A stretch of 64,000 nt of DNA from CBDDKW01 sp965230425 (GTDB lineage Bacteria; Pseudomonadota; Gammaproteobacteria; UBA1113): contig CBDDKW010000012.1 of the NCBI GenBank assembly GCA_965230425.1, forward strand, positions 124,001 to 188,000, read 5' to 3'. The position numbers were made by a program, and so were the translations under genes. Of the stretch, positions 1-9,792 are shown in pieces (the stretch's first letter is position 1; each line of letters starts with the position of its first letter). Below the pieces are notes generated by a model. The model was not told where the DNA came from, did not search any database, and saw only the letters and a list, made by a program, of their open reading frames with translations.

Positions 1-1
1 G

Positions 2-1729
2 ACTATCGAACAATTAAAAATAGCAAATCATACGTTATTTGAGGGAACTATTCACCATATGCCACCTGCCTTTTATGCTGCCTCTTGGGCATCCATTGCG
101 CTGCTTGAACGCTTGATGCCCGCTCATTGTCGTTCGAATATACTCTCTATTGAAAGGTATAAAAATAAAGATACAACTTTTTTACACAGATTAATGCTCA
201 ATACTTCCGATGTGGTTATGCATTTTTCACCGCATTATAGTGCTGAACTATTACTACAGAAGAACTCATCTGGTAAAGTCCCTTTGCAACTTGCACTCTC
301 AAATGAAACAACATTTATATATCTATTCAAACTACCTATACTCAGTTATAAAGATAACAGCATTCAAGTTATGAATAATAATATATTATTTACTTTACTC
401 ACCACGGCCTTAGAAAAAGGAGCTAGTCAATCAGCAGGGTTAATCATCGATTATATTGAGCACTATCAAGTACAAAACGCAATGGTTCAGAAAGCGCAAA
501 GTATTTATTCTCTGATGAATAACGCCGCTTCTTGTGATATTACTGTCAATGCACGTTTACTGACTTGGTATGGTATCGATGAAAACTCTGAACGAAATGA
601 TCTATATAATGAACACTCACAGAGTCCGATGATTAGTTTATTCCTTGCTAAGCGGCATTTCGCCACATCACCTGCATCCAGTTCTGCAGATTTCCTATCA
701 TCTGCAAAGCGTGAAGAGGCAACCCTTACTCCTTTACACTTTTGTCTAGCAAACGATAATATCCTACTTTACTGCTGGTATTTGCAGCTTTGCGCTAAAC
801 ATATGAATCCAGAAGAGAAACATCGCTTATTTTCCAGAGAATTTGCTGCAAAAGATATTAAAAAAAGTACACTTTGGACAACTTTTTATAGCATTCCTGG
901 CTGTACTACAATGAATCTTTTAACCGCAATTAACGTCATACCTGATAGTCGTCTATTACGATCGACATTCAAATTTCTCGGTTACACGCTGTTTATCAAG
1001 TTATTTTTAAATAGTAATGCGCGTTTGTCGATGCATTTTGCATTGCTAAATAAAGCTAATTTGGACTATATCATCGAGTTCTTTACGTTACTAGGCGCCG
1101 GTCAAGCTCAAGCATTCTATGATAAATATTCTCATGGTGCTATGTTGGCCTGGGAAAAAGATGGTGCTACACATTACACCACTAATATAGTCGAGAGTTT
1201 AGCGCGTAATTTAATGACCGGAAAAATAACCTTGAATGTCAGCTCACTATGCTTTCAGTGCTGTATGCATGCGGATGTAATATCCATCGATGAATTCAAG
1301 ACCGGTTTTACGCAATTACAGTCTATATATCACTTATATAAGCACCTAGATCCAAATAATTTTTTAGCGTTTAAACAATTATATGATAATTTATACAAGG
1401 CCTATCGGAACTGTCAAACTGCAAAAATAGAAATATCGCATCGTGAAGAAGTTATTACGGAAGCTCTAAAACAGTTTGTAGACAAGCTAGAGCAAGATAT
1501 TGATAGTGAATTAGATGCTAATTTTATCAACTCAATTAGACAGCTTCAAGATGTACCGAAGTCTTTACTCTATAAAAGCTTTACCTCATTTCTTCGCTAT
1601 TTAGAAAATTGCTGTGAGCGAGAACTTGTTTCCGATCAAGAACAACAACGTGCACTTGAGCTATTAAACAGAGCCACCACAGCATCTGAACAAGGCGGTG
1701 TTACGATGAGAGCAATTAGTACTTCTTAG
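2..1729 (+). CDS. C-terminal part of a large ankyrin-family relative (5' end outside window)
   Basis: The reading frame is open back to base 2, so the ATG at 59 is probably internal and the true start lies upstream of the window. No named domain is recognised, and ankyrin-like text is weak (for example TLTPLHFCLANDN). The last ~350 residues line up with the C-termini of the two giant ankyrin proteins at 35418-39596 and 39788-44392. Shared segments are a Leu/Phe-rich stretch ending in a Gly (IIEFFTLLGAG, compare LIEFLYFIGP and LLEWFYYIGV) and a terminal segment VPKSLLYKSFTSFLRYL (compare SYLLRSFKQYLHLL and QHLLRSFKQYLYQL). I infer a lineage-specific, possibly secreted protein; the function is unknown. 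It converges on trkH with a 34-bp gap. Confidence 0.75.
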   Translation, partial: TIEQLKIANHTLFEGTIHHMPPAFYAASWASIALLERLMPAHCRSNILSIERYKNKDTTFLHRLMLNTSDVVMHFSPHYSAELLLQKNSSGKVPLQLALSNETTFIYLFKLPILSYKDNSIQVMNNNILFTLLTTALEKGASQSAGLIIDYIEHYQVQNAMVQKAQSIYSLMNNAASCDITVNARLLTWYGIDENSERNDLYNEHSQSPMISLFLAKRHFATSPASSSADFLSSAKREEATLTPLHFCLANDNILLYCWYLQLCAKHMNPEEKHRLFSREFAAKDIKKSTLWTTFYSIPGCTTMNLLTAINVIPDSRLLRSTFKFLGYTLFIKLFLNSNARLSMHFALLNKANLDYIIEFFTLLGAGQAQAFYDKYSHGAMLAWEKDGATHYTTNIVESLARNLMTGKITLNVSSLCFQCCMHADVISIDEFKTGFTQLQSIYHLYKHLDPNNFLAFKQLYDNLYKAYRNCQTAKIEISHREEVITEALKQFVDKLEQDIDSELDANFINSIRQLQDVPKSLLYKSFTSFLRYLENCCERELVSDQEQQRALELLNRATTASEQGGVTMRAISTS

Positions 1730-1763
1730 GTTCGCAGTAACACGACAACCTCTATTCTACCTA

Positions 1764-3215
1764 TCATCGCTTCCAAAATGCCGGCGTAAACAATACCATC
1801 AAAGTAAAAATCTCTAATCGCCCTGCTAACATGGCGAAGATTAAGACCCATTTAGAAAAATCATTAATGCCTTCAAAATTACCCGACACATCACCCACAC
1901 CAACGCCAGCGTTAGCGAGACAAGCCACTAAAGCACCAAAGCTAGTTTCAAAATTTAAGCCGTCTGCTAACAAGACTAACAGCAATATAATAAATAAAAC
2001 GATGAATGCAGCGATGAATCCCCAAATGGCATGTAGTAAATCTTCATTTAAAATCTGCCGCCCAAACTTTAAAGTCAATACGGCACTGGGGTGGATTAAG
2101 CGTTTAATTTCTCGCATACCCTGTTTATACAAAAGTAATACTCGCACAACCTTCAAGCCACCACTGGTTGAGGCCGCACAACCACCAATCATGGTCGCAT
2201 ACATGAGCCAAAAGGGTAGGAAGGTTGGCCAACCTTGAAAAGGTGCAGAGGTAAACCCAGTATTGGTACCCAAAGATACCGCATTAAAAATTGCCTTATT
2301 AATGGCAATACTGGGATGAGTATAGACATGGTAGTAAATCAGCATTGCCGCACAAATCACTACGGAAAAGATCAACAACCCCATATAGACACGGAATTCT
2401 TGGTCTTGGCTGTATGCCTGTAAACTGCGATTACGAATGGCTAAGAAGTGTAGCGAAAAGTTTGTACTGCCCAAAATCATGAACACCACAGCGACCATAT
2501 TCACGAAGGGGCTGTTATAAAAAGCAAAGCTCGCATCGTGCGTACTGAAGCCGCCAGTGGATATGGTCGCAAAACTTTCACCGATGGCATCAAATAATGA
2601 CATACCTGCCGCCCAATAGGCCAATGCACACAATGCTGTTAAGCCAACATAAATATACCAAAGTGCCTGTGCTGTTTGGGTAATACGCGGAGTTAATTTA
2701 CTATCTTTTGCTGGGCCTGGAATTTCTGCTCGATACAATTGTAAACCACCAATACCTAGCATAGGTAAAATCGCAACCGCCAAGACGACGATACCCATAC
2801 CCCCTAAAAATTGTAACTCTTGGCGATAAAAGCGAATAGCATGGGGTAAATAATCAATGCCGGTTAAGACCGTAGCACCGGTGGTAGTTAAGCCAGAGAA
2901 TGATTCAAACACAGCATCTGTAAAAGACACTTGCGGGAAATGTGATACCAATAAGGGAATAGCACCGAATAGACTTAATACCGTCCAGAACATAACCACC
3001 ACAACAAAACCATCGCGGATCTTTAATTCTGCGACTAATTTACGCGTTGGCATCCAACAGATTAAACCCGTAGAAAATGTCATACAGAAACTAACAGCAA
3101 AGGGAGTCCAGGTATCGTCATTGTAATACAAGGCAATACCTGCGGGCGCCAGCATACTCAAGCTGAAAATCATGAGTAAAATACCCAAGACGCGAAAAAT
3201 TGTGCTAAGCCCCAT
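1764..3215 (-). CDS. trkH: Trk potassium uptake system, membrane subunit TrkH
   Basis: This is the K+-translocating inner-membrane subunit. At 483 residues it has the usual family length, with about ten hydrophobic segments. The four pore-loop filter motifs of the Trk/Ktr superfamily are visible in order: TTTGATV (about residues 110-116), STGGFST (219-225), GTNTGFT (316-322) and NAGVGVGD (435-442). It lies 19 bp downstream of trkA on the same strand, so the channel and its cytoplasmic regulatory partner are probably co-transcribed, trkA first. The start is the ATG giving MGLSTIFRVL. Nothing is odd about the protein. Confidence 0.95.
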   Translation of the reverse strand: MGLSTIFRVLGILLMIFSLSMLAPAGIALYYNDDTWTPFAVSFCMTFSTGLICWMPTRKLVAELKIRDGFVVVVMFWTVLSLFGAIPLLVSHFPQVSFTDAVFESFSGLTTTGATVLTGIDYLPHAIRFYRQELQFLGGMGIVVLAVAILPMLGIGGLQLYRAEIPGPAKDSKLTPRITQTAQALWYIYVGLTALCALAYWAAGMSLFDAIGESFATISTGGFSTHDASFAFYNSPFVNMVAVVFMILGSTNFSLHFLAIRNRSLQAYSQDQEFRVYMGLLIFSVVICAAMLIYYHVYTHPSIAINKAIFNAVSLGTNTGFTSAPFQGWPTFLPFWLMYATMIGGCAASTSGGLKVVRVLLLYKQGMREIKRLIHPSAVLTLKFGRQILNEDLLHAIWGFIAAFIVLFIILLLVLLADGLNFETSFGALVACLANAGVGVGDVSGNFEGINDFSKWVLIFAMLAGRLEIFTLMVLFTPAFWKR

Positions 3216-3234
3216 ATCCCTATCCGCTTTATTG

Positions 3235-4611
3235 CTAAAAGAACGTCACGCTAACTTGGAAAAGACGTTCTACTTCATCTATATGCTTATTATCCGCCAA
3301 AAATAAAATCACATGATCTTCGGGTTCAATCACTGTATCTTTCTCTGGCATAACGACCTTATTATCGCGGACAATTGCACCTAAATTTGCACCTTTTGGC
3401 AATTTAATATCGGCTATCTTGCGGCCGATGACTTTTGAAGTTTTCCTATCACCATGGGCAACAACTTCCATTGCTTCAGCAGCACCACGACGCAGAGAAT
3501 GCACATTGACAATATCACCACGACGAATATGCGTTAAAATACTACCAATGGTTGCTTGCTGTGGAGAGATTGCAATGTCAATATCGCTCCCTTCAATCAG
3601 ATCCACATAAGCAGTACGTGTGATCAATGCCATCACCTGTCGCACCCCCATACGCTTAGCTTGCATACAGGACATAATATTAACTTCATCATCATTGGTG
3701 AGAGCGCAGAACACATCGGTATATTCTATATTTTCTTCTAATAGTAATTCACGATCAGAAGCATCACCTCGAAGCACCGTGGCAGATGTTAATAGGTTCG
3801 CTAATTGCTGAGTACGTTCAGCATTATGGTCAATAATTTTTACTTGATACTTTTCTTCTAATTGCAAGGCTAAACGCACACCAATATTACCGCCACCAGC
3901 AATCATCACCCGCTTGTAATTATTATCTAAACGTCGCAATGTCGCCATGACATCACGAATATGGCTAGACTCTGCCACAAAAAATACTTCATCACCAATT
4001 TCAATAACGGTAGAACCTGTGAGTGGGATTGAGCGATTACCTCGATAGATAGCCGCAACGCGCGCCTTATAATGAGGCATGTGTTCCTTTAAACTTGATA
4101 AACTCTTACCAACCAGAGGACCGCCAAAATAAGGACGAATCGCTACTAAGCGTACTTGTCCACCAGCAAAATCTAATACCTGAAGCGCACCTGGATACTC
4201 AATCAAACGCGAAATATAATCAGTCACTAACTGCTCTGGACTAATAAAAACATCCACAGCAAAACCTGACTCTGTAAATAATTCTTCTTTATGAGCTAGA
4301 TAGCGGGGTGAGCGGATCCTGGCAATTTTGGTTGGTGTATGAAATATTTTCGCTGCTACTTGGCATGCAACTAAATTGGTTTCATCGCTGTTGGTAACGG
4401 CGATCAACATATCAGCGTTATCTGCGCCAGCCTGACGTAATACATTGGGATATGCGCCTGGACCATTGACTGTACGTATATCTAGGCGCGCTTGCCACTC
4501 ACGTAATTGGTGAACATCAGAATCTACCAATGTTACATCGTTCTCTTCCCGGGCTAAATTTTCTGCTAATGTGCCGCCTACTTGGCCAGCACCTAAGATG
4601 ATTATGTTCAT
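3235..4611 (-). CDS. trkA: Trk system NAD-binding regulatory subunit TrkA
   Basis: TrkA is the cytoplasmic NAD(H)-binding protein that gates TrkH. The 458 residues show the typical duplicated RCK layout: a first Rossmann motif GAGQVGGTLAENL near residue 7 and a second AGGGNIGVRLALQL near residue 238, each followed by a TrkA-C domain (for example DKTVIEPEDHVILFL near the C-terminus). It is the promoter-proximal gene of the trkA-trkH pair. In many gammaproteobacteria trkA directly follows rsmB (def-fmt-rsmB-trkA); here fmt and rsmB lie more than 5 kb away, separated by lysA/dapF and other genes. The 150-bp gap upstream contains TTGACT on the minus strand but no good matching -10. Confidence 0.95.
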   Translation of the reverse strand: MNIIILGAGQVGGTLAENLAREENDVTLVDSDVHQLREWQARLDIRTVNGPGAYPNVLRQAGADNADMLIAVTNSDETNLVACQVAAKIFHTPTKIARIRSPRYLAHKEELFTESGFAVDVFISPEQLVTDYISRLIEYPGALQVLDFAGGQVRLVAIRPYFGGPLVGKSLSSLKEHMPHYKARVAAIYRGNRSIPLTGSTVIEIGDEVFFVAESSHIRDVMATLRRLDNNYKRVMIAGGGNIGVRLALQLEEKYQVKIIDHNAERTQQLANLLTSATVLRGDASDRELLLEENIEYTDVFCALTNDDEVNIMSCMQAKRMGVRQVMALITRTAYVDLIEGSDIDIAISPQQATIGSILTHIRRGDIVNVHSLRRGAAEAMEVVAHGDRKTSKVIGRKIADIKLPKGANLGAIVRDNKVVMPEKDTVIEPEDHVILFLADNKHIDEVERLFQVSVTFF

Positions 4612-4761
4612 TAATTATTCAAATAAAAGTTGTTTATGATCATTAGTTTAGCTGTAGTTTAGGTAAAATAAAAACCTTATCACAGATTAGCCACCGTAAT
4701 TTCTGCGTATCGCTGTGATTAGTCAATTTTCAGCGAAATAATGCACAAATAATATACTTAC

Positions 4762-5598
4762 TTAATAGGTTAAAACCCCATCATACACTGTCATCGCAGG
4801 ACCTAACATGAATACATGCTGTCCATTCCCTTGCCAAGTCACCTGCAAATCACCACCGCGTAAAGAAACCGTCACCGTATCTTGCAAACGACCTTGTAAA
4901 CAACCAACAACCACAGCAGCACAAGCACCACTGCCACAGGCGGCTGTTTCACCGGCACCTCGCTCATACACTCGCAGGCGTATATGCTGGTCATTAATTA
5001 CTTCAACAAAGCCTACATTCACACCTTGCGGAAAGTAATCAGTACAAGCAATTTCTGCTGCCATAACATTTATCTCGTAATCCTCTACATCATCGACCCA
5101 TAACACACAGTGGGGATTACCCATAGATACGACGCCTACATCTTTTGGACCGAGAGGCAAAGCAAGTGTATAAGTCTTGGCTTGGCTATCCATAGAGAAA
5201 GGGATCTGCGCAGGAGTAAAAATAGGCGGCCCCATATCGACCAAAACTTGTCCTTGCTCCTTAAGCGTTAAGGTCAATTCACTGGCTTTTGTGGTTACTC
5301 GCAGCGTCGTTTTATCCGTTAAACCTTTCTCTACAACATAACGTGCAAAACAACGTGCCCCATTGCCACATTGCTCCACTTCGCCACCGTCGGCATTAAA
5401 TATTCGATAATGGAAATCTGCTTGAGATGTCTTAGCCTTCTCAACTAATAGTAATTGATCAAACCCAACTCCTCGCCTACGGTTTGACCAGCGGCGAATT
5501 AATTTAGAGGTTAGGTGTAAATCATTCTCCATAGCATTAACCACCATAAAGTCATTACCTAAACCATGCATTTTCGTAAAATGTACTGTATTAGTCAT
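4762..5598 (-). CDS. dapF: Diaminopimelate epimerase
   Basis: DapF interconverts LL- and meso-diaminopimelate, the precursor of lysine and of the peptidoglycan cross-link. The two catalytic cysteines sit in CGNGARC (C77) and CGSGAC (C221), and the N-terminal signature FTKMHGLGNDF is intact. I chose the ATG at 5598 (protein MTNTVHFTKM, 278 residues), not the longer frame with eight extra residues. This ATG overlaps the lysA stop by 8 bp (ATGACTAA), which is typical of translational coupling, and the family normally starts just before this signature. It is the second gene of a lysA-dapF pair. Confidence 0.95.
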   Translation of the reverse strand: MTNTVHFTKMHGLGNDFMVVNAMENDLHLTSKLIRRWSNRRRGVGFDQLLLVEKAKTSQADFHYRIFNADGGEVEQCGNGARCFARYVVEKGLTDKTTLRVTTKASELTLTLKEQGQVLVDMGPPIFTPAQIPFSMDSQAKTYTLALPLGPKDVGVVSMGNPHCVLWVDDVEDYEINVMAAEIACTDYFPQGVNVGFVEVINDQHIRLRVYERGAGETAACGSGACAAVVVGCLQGRLQDTVTVSLRGGDLQVTWQGNGQHVFMLGPAMTVYDGVLTY

Positions 5599-6844
5599 TT
5601 GGCAATACCTTTTCACTCGCAAATAAATCAGTAATAGCTTCTCGCGGCCGGATTAAATAATGCTGCTCACCGTCTACCATCACTTCAGCAGGGCGCGGTC
5701 TTGAATTATAATTTGAACTCATCACAAACCCATAAGCACCCGCCGATCGCACGACTAATAAATCATTATGTTTAATTTTTAATTGACGCGCTTTCCCCAG
5801 GAAATCACCGGTTTCGCAGACAGGGCCTACCACATCATACTCGCGCTCAGTTAAGTCATCATTTAATGTGGCTGGAATGATACGTTGCCATGCTTGATAT
5901 AAAGAGGGACGCAAAAGATCATTCATCGCTGCATCAACAATCGCAAAATCTTTATCTTGCGTTTGTTTAATGTACTCAACTTCCGTGATTAAAACACCTG
6001 CATTAGCCGCAATAGCGCGGCCTGGCTCTAAATGTATAGCATAAGGTTTATTTTTAATTTTCTGCATGATGGCCGCAGCATACTCGTAAGGCTCCGGTGG
6101 GGTCTCAGTATCATAGGGCACACCTAAACCACCACCTAAATCAATATGCTCAATAGTAATGGCTCGTGATTCTAGTTGTTCAACTACCGCTAATAACTCA
6201 TCTAAAGCATCAAGAAAGGGTGCTAATTCCGTTAATTGCGAACCAATGTGGCAGGCGATTCCCTTGATAGCAATATGTGACATTCCCTGAGCTTTTTCAT
6301 ACAGCGATAAAGCAGTTTGTGTATCTACACCAAATTTATTTTCTTTTAAACCTGTGGAAATATAGGGATGTGTTTTTGCATCCACATCGGGATTAATCCG
6401 AATGGCAATGGGTGCAACCACATTTAATTCAGCAGCTACTGCCTGCAAGGCTAGTAATCCTGGTTCCGATTCAATATTAAAGCAGGCAATGCCCACCTCT
6501 AATGCGCGACGCATTTCTGCCGGCTGTTTACCCACCCCGGAAAAAACAACGCCCTTAGGATCACCACCTGCGGCTAAAACACGCTCTAATTCTCCACCAG
6601 AGACGATATCAAACCCTGAACCTAAACGGGCTAAGATATTTAATACGGCCAAATTAGAATTCGCTTTCACGGCATAGCAAATTTTATGTGGATGGTTCTC
6701 TAGTGCGCGGTCAAAGGCATGCCAATGACGCTCAAATGTAGCCCGAGAATACACATAACAAGGTGTGCCATACTGCTTAGCAATATCTGCAATAGCCACA
6801 TCTTCAGCATAATAATTGTTTTCTTTATAATTGAAGTGATCCAT
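5591..6844 (-). CDS. lysA: Diaminopimelate decarboxylase
   Basis: LysA is the PLP enzyme that decarboxylates meso-diaminopimelate to L-lysine. The 417 residues have the fold-type III alanine-racemase-like barrel followed by a beta domain. The PLP lysine is in CYAVKANSN (K60). HIGSQ near residue 200, EPGRAI near 273 and CETGDFLG near 345 match the phosphate-binding and substrate-binding motifs of the family. An AAGGGA Shine-Dalgarno sequence precedes the ATG. It overlaps dapF by 8 bp. In relatives lptM usually sits directly upstream of lysA; here lptM is 2.7 kb away, with an unrecognised gene and a protease gene in between. Confidence 0.95.
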   Translation of the reverse strand: MDHFNYKENNYYAEDVAIADIAKQYGTPCYVYSRATFERHWHAFDRALENHPHKICYAVKANSNLAVLNILARLGSGFDIVSGGELERVLAAGGDPKGVVFSGVGKQPAEMRRALEVGIACFNIESEPGLLALQAVAAELNVVAPIAIRINPDVDAKTHPYISTGLKENKFGVDTQTALSLYEKAQGMSHIAIKGIACHIGSQLTELAPFLDALDELLAVVEQLESRAITIEHIDLGGGLGVPYDTETPPEPYEYAAAIMQKIKNKPYAIHLEPGRAIAANAGVLITEVEYIKQTQDKDFAIVDAAMNDLLRPSLYQAWQRIIPATLNDDLTEREYDVVGPVCETGDFLGKARQLKIKHNDLLVVRSAGAYGFVMSSNYNSRPRPAEVMVDGEQHYLIRPREAITDLFASEKVLPND

Positions 6845-6997
6845 TCATTTCCCTTCTGCAACGACCGACCGCAATGGCGGCAGTATCTACGTTTTTCTGA
6901 GTTCTGGCTGCTTAGCCATGCCAGTATCAGATAATAGTAGCAAATATACCTATAGCACGCTATGGGGTATCAAATTTACCGCAATCAACCAATGGTA

Positions 6998-8557
6998 TCA
7001 CCCGCAGCTAGCACGTCGTTGGCTTTGGCCCTCATAATGTATTTCAAGCTCTATAGGTATGGCAGGGCTTGTGGTTAAATCTGCCGCCTCACCTTGCCAC
7101 CACAATACGGCTTGGCTTAGCAAGGGATAAGTTTCAATAAGTTTTCTTTGTGCTTCTACCTGCATACGCCATTGTTTGTAGGCTACTTCATCAGGTGTTA
7201 TTTGCTCTAGTCTTGCTGGTGCTGAACAGGATAATGATGTATTGCCCACATTGGAATCCAAATCATAGCTATTAAAATATCCCTGCTCACGAGCAATGGC
7301 AGACTTTAAGTGCACTAATGGTCTAACTTTCTTACGATAGTCTAAATCAGACTGCCACAGTAATTTAAGTAACTTATCACAGTCCTGATATACCTGTTTC
7401 ATAGCATTTATGTACGTTTGCACATGCAACATAAATTCTTCCATGCCATGTTCCGCATCTTCACAAAATTCTATGACGGCTTGGCGCCTAGCAATGATTA
7501 TATTGACATTTTCGAACAACATGAGCATTTCATTAAAAATAGATATATTTATATCTGTTGCATCTGCAGAAGAGTCAGCTAACTCTATGGTCGCATCATC
7601 TTCGGTATCAGAGCTTACATCCGCCGCCTCGGTATCAACCACATCAATAATATCACTATCTTCGGCTATACTCGCATGCGTATCTGTTGCTAATGAATCC
7701 ACCACCGGCTTTGTCGGCTTACTACAGAAGTGGGTGAGTAATTCATTAGCTAAGCAACCAAATACTGTACGATTACTACTGGCGCGCTGTCCATACCAGG
7801 CTGATAATATATCTGCATCAGTAAGCTTAACAACGATATCGTTTAAGCTGTGCTGTTGACAACCCAACACTTTTAATTCCAAAACATAAGGACGCATTCG
7901 CCGCATTAATTCAGCTCCAGCCGCCTCATAGGATTCTTTAAGCCCTTGCTCTTTTGCACTATTAGCACTCTCTTCAATAACATCAGCTACGTTATCGCAG
8001 CATATAGAATCTTCTTGGCTATCATCATCTTCAGCTTCGCTAGCTGTCTCCTCTTCAATACGGGTACTATTGATTGACATATCACCTACCTGGATATGTG
8101 CATAAGCAGAGTGCGTGCCTGTCAGTAATTGTAGATATTCATTGCCGTCTTCTGGTGCCGAGATAGCCGCACCACCTTCTATAGATACGGCATCTTCAAT
8201 AGTAACTAATGTACCTACTGCATCTATCTGTGGAATTTCGCTAGAGGCAACCTGCATGTGAGCTAATTGTTTCTCTAATTGCGCTATAAAATCTGAAAAT
8301 TTTTCAGTTTCACTTTGAATGAATTCAGTCACATCAGCCGAAAGTGGCAATTCATCATTTTGTTGACGCTGTGTCAGTTGGGCTTGGAATAAACTTGATA
8401 GATCGATGACTGACTTTTGTTGCTGTGTGGTCGTATGAATATACATTTTACTGATGATATAACTATCACTCAGCAACTTTAGCAAATAGTCTACAACCTC
8501 AAATGGCCAAGTAGATTGCGTTAAATTGCGTTTGAGTTCTGGCATACTCATGATCAT
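6998..8557 (-). CDS. Unrecognised 519-residue protein, paralogue of 12924-14618
   Basis: I do not recognise a named family. The protein lacks a signal peptide or clear membrane segment. It has two strongly acidic stretches, about residues 170-190 (EEETASEAEDDDSQEDS) and 315-335. Three motifs in the same order, LGC, then SAWYGQRAS, then KVRPLVHL, recur in the 564-residue protein at 12924-14618 (LGC, VSWYNQQVS, QLRPFVHL), so I infer distant paralogy. The start is uncertain among three ATGs within the first five codons; an AAGGA site lies upstream. It lies between lptM and lysA, genes that are neighbours in many gammaproteobacteria, which suggests a lineage-specific insertion. Possible effector, unproven. 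Confidence 0.7.
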   Translation of the reverse strand: MIMSMPELKRNLTQSTWPFEVVDYLLKLLSDSYIISKMYIHTTTQQQKSVIDLSSLFQAQLTQRQQNDELPLSADVTEFIQSETEKFSDFIAQLEKQLAHMQVASSEIPQIDAVGTLVTIEDAVSIEGGAAISAPEDGNEYLQLLTGTHSAYAHIQVGDMSINSTRIEEETASEAEDDDSQEDSICCDNVADVIEESANSAKEQGLKESYEAAGAELMRRMRPYVLELKVLGCQQHSLNDIVVKLTDADILSAWYGQRASSNRTVFGCLANELLTHFCSKPTKPVVDSLATDTHASIAEDSDIIDVVDTEAADVSSDTEDDATIELADSSADATDINISIFNEMLMLFENVNIIIARRQAVIEFCEDAEHGMEEFMLHVQTYINAMKQVYQDCDKLLKLLWQSDLDYRKKVRPLVHLKSAIAREQGYFNSYDLDSNVGNTSLSCSAPARLEQITPDEVAYKQWRMQVEAQRKLIETYPLLSQAVLWWQGEAADLTTSPAIPIELEIHYEGQSQRRASCG

Positions 8558-8880
8558 ACTTCCTTATTCTTGTTATAATTCCATTGCGATGGTATCAACA
8601 ATTAATAAAGTGGCTCTGTCTGTTTAGCTAAGACCAAACTACAGCAGTCCCTTATGAGAACTCTCAGGTTGGTTATGCTGATACACCATTGCTTCGAGTA
8701 TTACACAGTCTCCAACTTTTGCTGTATTAATTGCATACTTTTTTGTTATCCTAATGAAACATCTGCAACACGCGTTATAGAATGAGCTTACTTGCCAAGA
8801 TACAGATGAGGGACAACAGCAGTAAAATCATAGCATTGACCATATTGGCTTTAATAGCGCAATAACATTGGAAACATTAC
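8558..8880. other. 323-bp intergenic region between divergent genes
   Basis: This gap separates the minus-strand gene starting at 8557 from the plus-strand protease gene at 8881, so it must hold the promoters of both. A TTGACC hexamer at 8836-8841 is the best -35 candidate for the protease, but no good -10 follows at 16-18 bp. No open frame, RNA gene or strong hairpin was seen. Confidence 0.4.
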
Positions 8881-9531
8881 ATGGAACACCTATCACTTGT
8901 TCAAAAAATAATCGTCTGGGCGGTACCTGTCATCTTTGCCATTACCGTGCATGAAGTTGCGCATGGCTGGATAGCTAGCAAATTAGGCGACCAAACTGCC
9001 AAATTGGCCGGCCGTCTTACGCTGAATCCAATTAAACATATTGATTTGTTAGGCACTATTATTGTCCCCGGGCTCTTATTAGCGTTGAGTGCCGGTTTTA
9101 TCTTTGGTTGGGCCAAGCCTGTACCCGTAGATTGGCGCAATTTACGTAAACCTAAGCGAGACATTGCTTTGGTCGCCGTAGCAGGGCCGGGTGCTAATTT
9201 ATTAATGGCAATATTCTGGGCAATCATGACAAAAATAGGTATTAGTTTGAATATACCGGCAGGCAAAGCTTTAGCATATATGGGCACTGCGGGTATGTTC
9301 ATCAATATTGTTTTATTAGTCTTAAATTTGATCCCCTTACCCCCCCTCGATGGTAGTCGAGTGCTCGCGAGCTTTTTGCCCGCTAAAGCCGCCTGGCAAT
9401 ACAGTAAGCTAGAACCCTATGGCTTTTTTATTCTGTTAGGCTTATTAGTGACAGGCATACTTGGCAAAATCATGGGGCCGCCCATTATGCTTATTTTTCA
9501 TAGCTTGGTAACTGTATTTAGCATACGCTGA
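8881..9531 (+). CDS. Site-2 protease family protein (M50 zinc metalloprotease)
   Basis: This is a small intramembrane zinc protease of peptidase family M50, 216 residues and mostly hydrophobic. The zinc motif HEVAH (H24, E25, H28) lies in the first membrane segment, and the third ligand is the Asp of LPPLDGSR (D157). There is no PDZ domain, which separates it from RseP and places it with the short rhomboid-size S2P proteins often annotated simply as site-2 protease family. Substrates cannot be guessed from context. The gene stands alone on the plus strand between two minus-strand genes. A hairpin repeat (9554-9586) lies 3' of it. Confidence 0.9.
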   Translation: MEHLSLVQKIIVWAVPVIFAITVHEVAHGWIASKLGDQTAKLAGRLTLNPIKHIDLLGTIIVPGLLLALSAGFIFGWAKPVPVDWRNLRKPKRDIALVAVAGPGANLLMAIFWAIMTKIGISLNIPAGKALAYMGTAGMFINIVLLVLNLIPLPPLDGSRVLASFLPAKAAWQYSKLEPYGFFILLGLLVTGILGKIMGPPIMLIFHSLVTVFSIR

Positions 9532-9553
9532 CAGATATCAGAATCATTTTATC

Positions 9554-9586
9554 AGCGAAGACCTCGGCATTTGCCGGGGTTACCTT
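9554..9586 (-). repeat. Partial copy of the dispersed multi-hairpin repeat
   Basis: The stretch from AGCGAAG through a stem-loop (CCTCGGC / GCCGGGG, loop ATTT) to TTACCTT matches 33 bp at 32998-33030 with one visible difference. Only the third hairpin of the composite element is present. It abuts the stop codon of lptM and may also act as a weak 3' hairpin for the convergent genes. Confidence 0.6.
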
Positions 9587-9716
9587 AAGCTGTCTTGACC
9601 CTGACATCATCCTGCTGACCAGGCTTGGGTAGATACAAATCACCCTTTTGACCACAACCCACTAAGAATATGGACAATGCAGTGCAGAGGGTTATAATGA
9701 CGATTCTTTTTGACAT
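9585..9716 (-). CDS. lptM: LptM (YifL-type) small lipoprotein, LptD assembly factor
   Basis: A 43-codon gene starting at the ATG at 9716 with a GAGGAA Shine-Dalgarno 6-7 bases upstream. The product begins MSKRIVIITLCTALSIF and has a lipobox LVGC followed by GQKGDLYLPKPG. The sequence CGQKGxLYLP is the hallmark of LptM, formerly YifL, which in E. coli helps LptD fold and form its disulfides at the outer membrane. Known context in gammaproteobacteria is lptM-lysA/dapF; here lysA and dapF lie downstream on the same strand but are separated by an unrecognised gene and an opposite-strand protease gene. It is easily missed because of its size. Confidence 0.88.
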   Translation of the reverse strand: MSKRIVIITLCTALSIFLVGCGQKGDLYLPKPGQQDDVRVKTA

Positions 9717-9792
9717 AGAGATTCCTCAGTTAATCAATGTTAGATTACATTAGATTGTACTGAGAGTAATACACAACGCAAGTAGAAACATC

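Noticed and set aside
1831..2238. 135-residue ORF opposite trkH
   Set aside because: It lies wholly inside trkH, whose four filter motifs and length are intact.
8836..8866. Promoter for the site-2 protease gene
   Set aside because: TTGACC has no acceptable -10 at 16-18 bp (GCAATA / CAATAA only).
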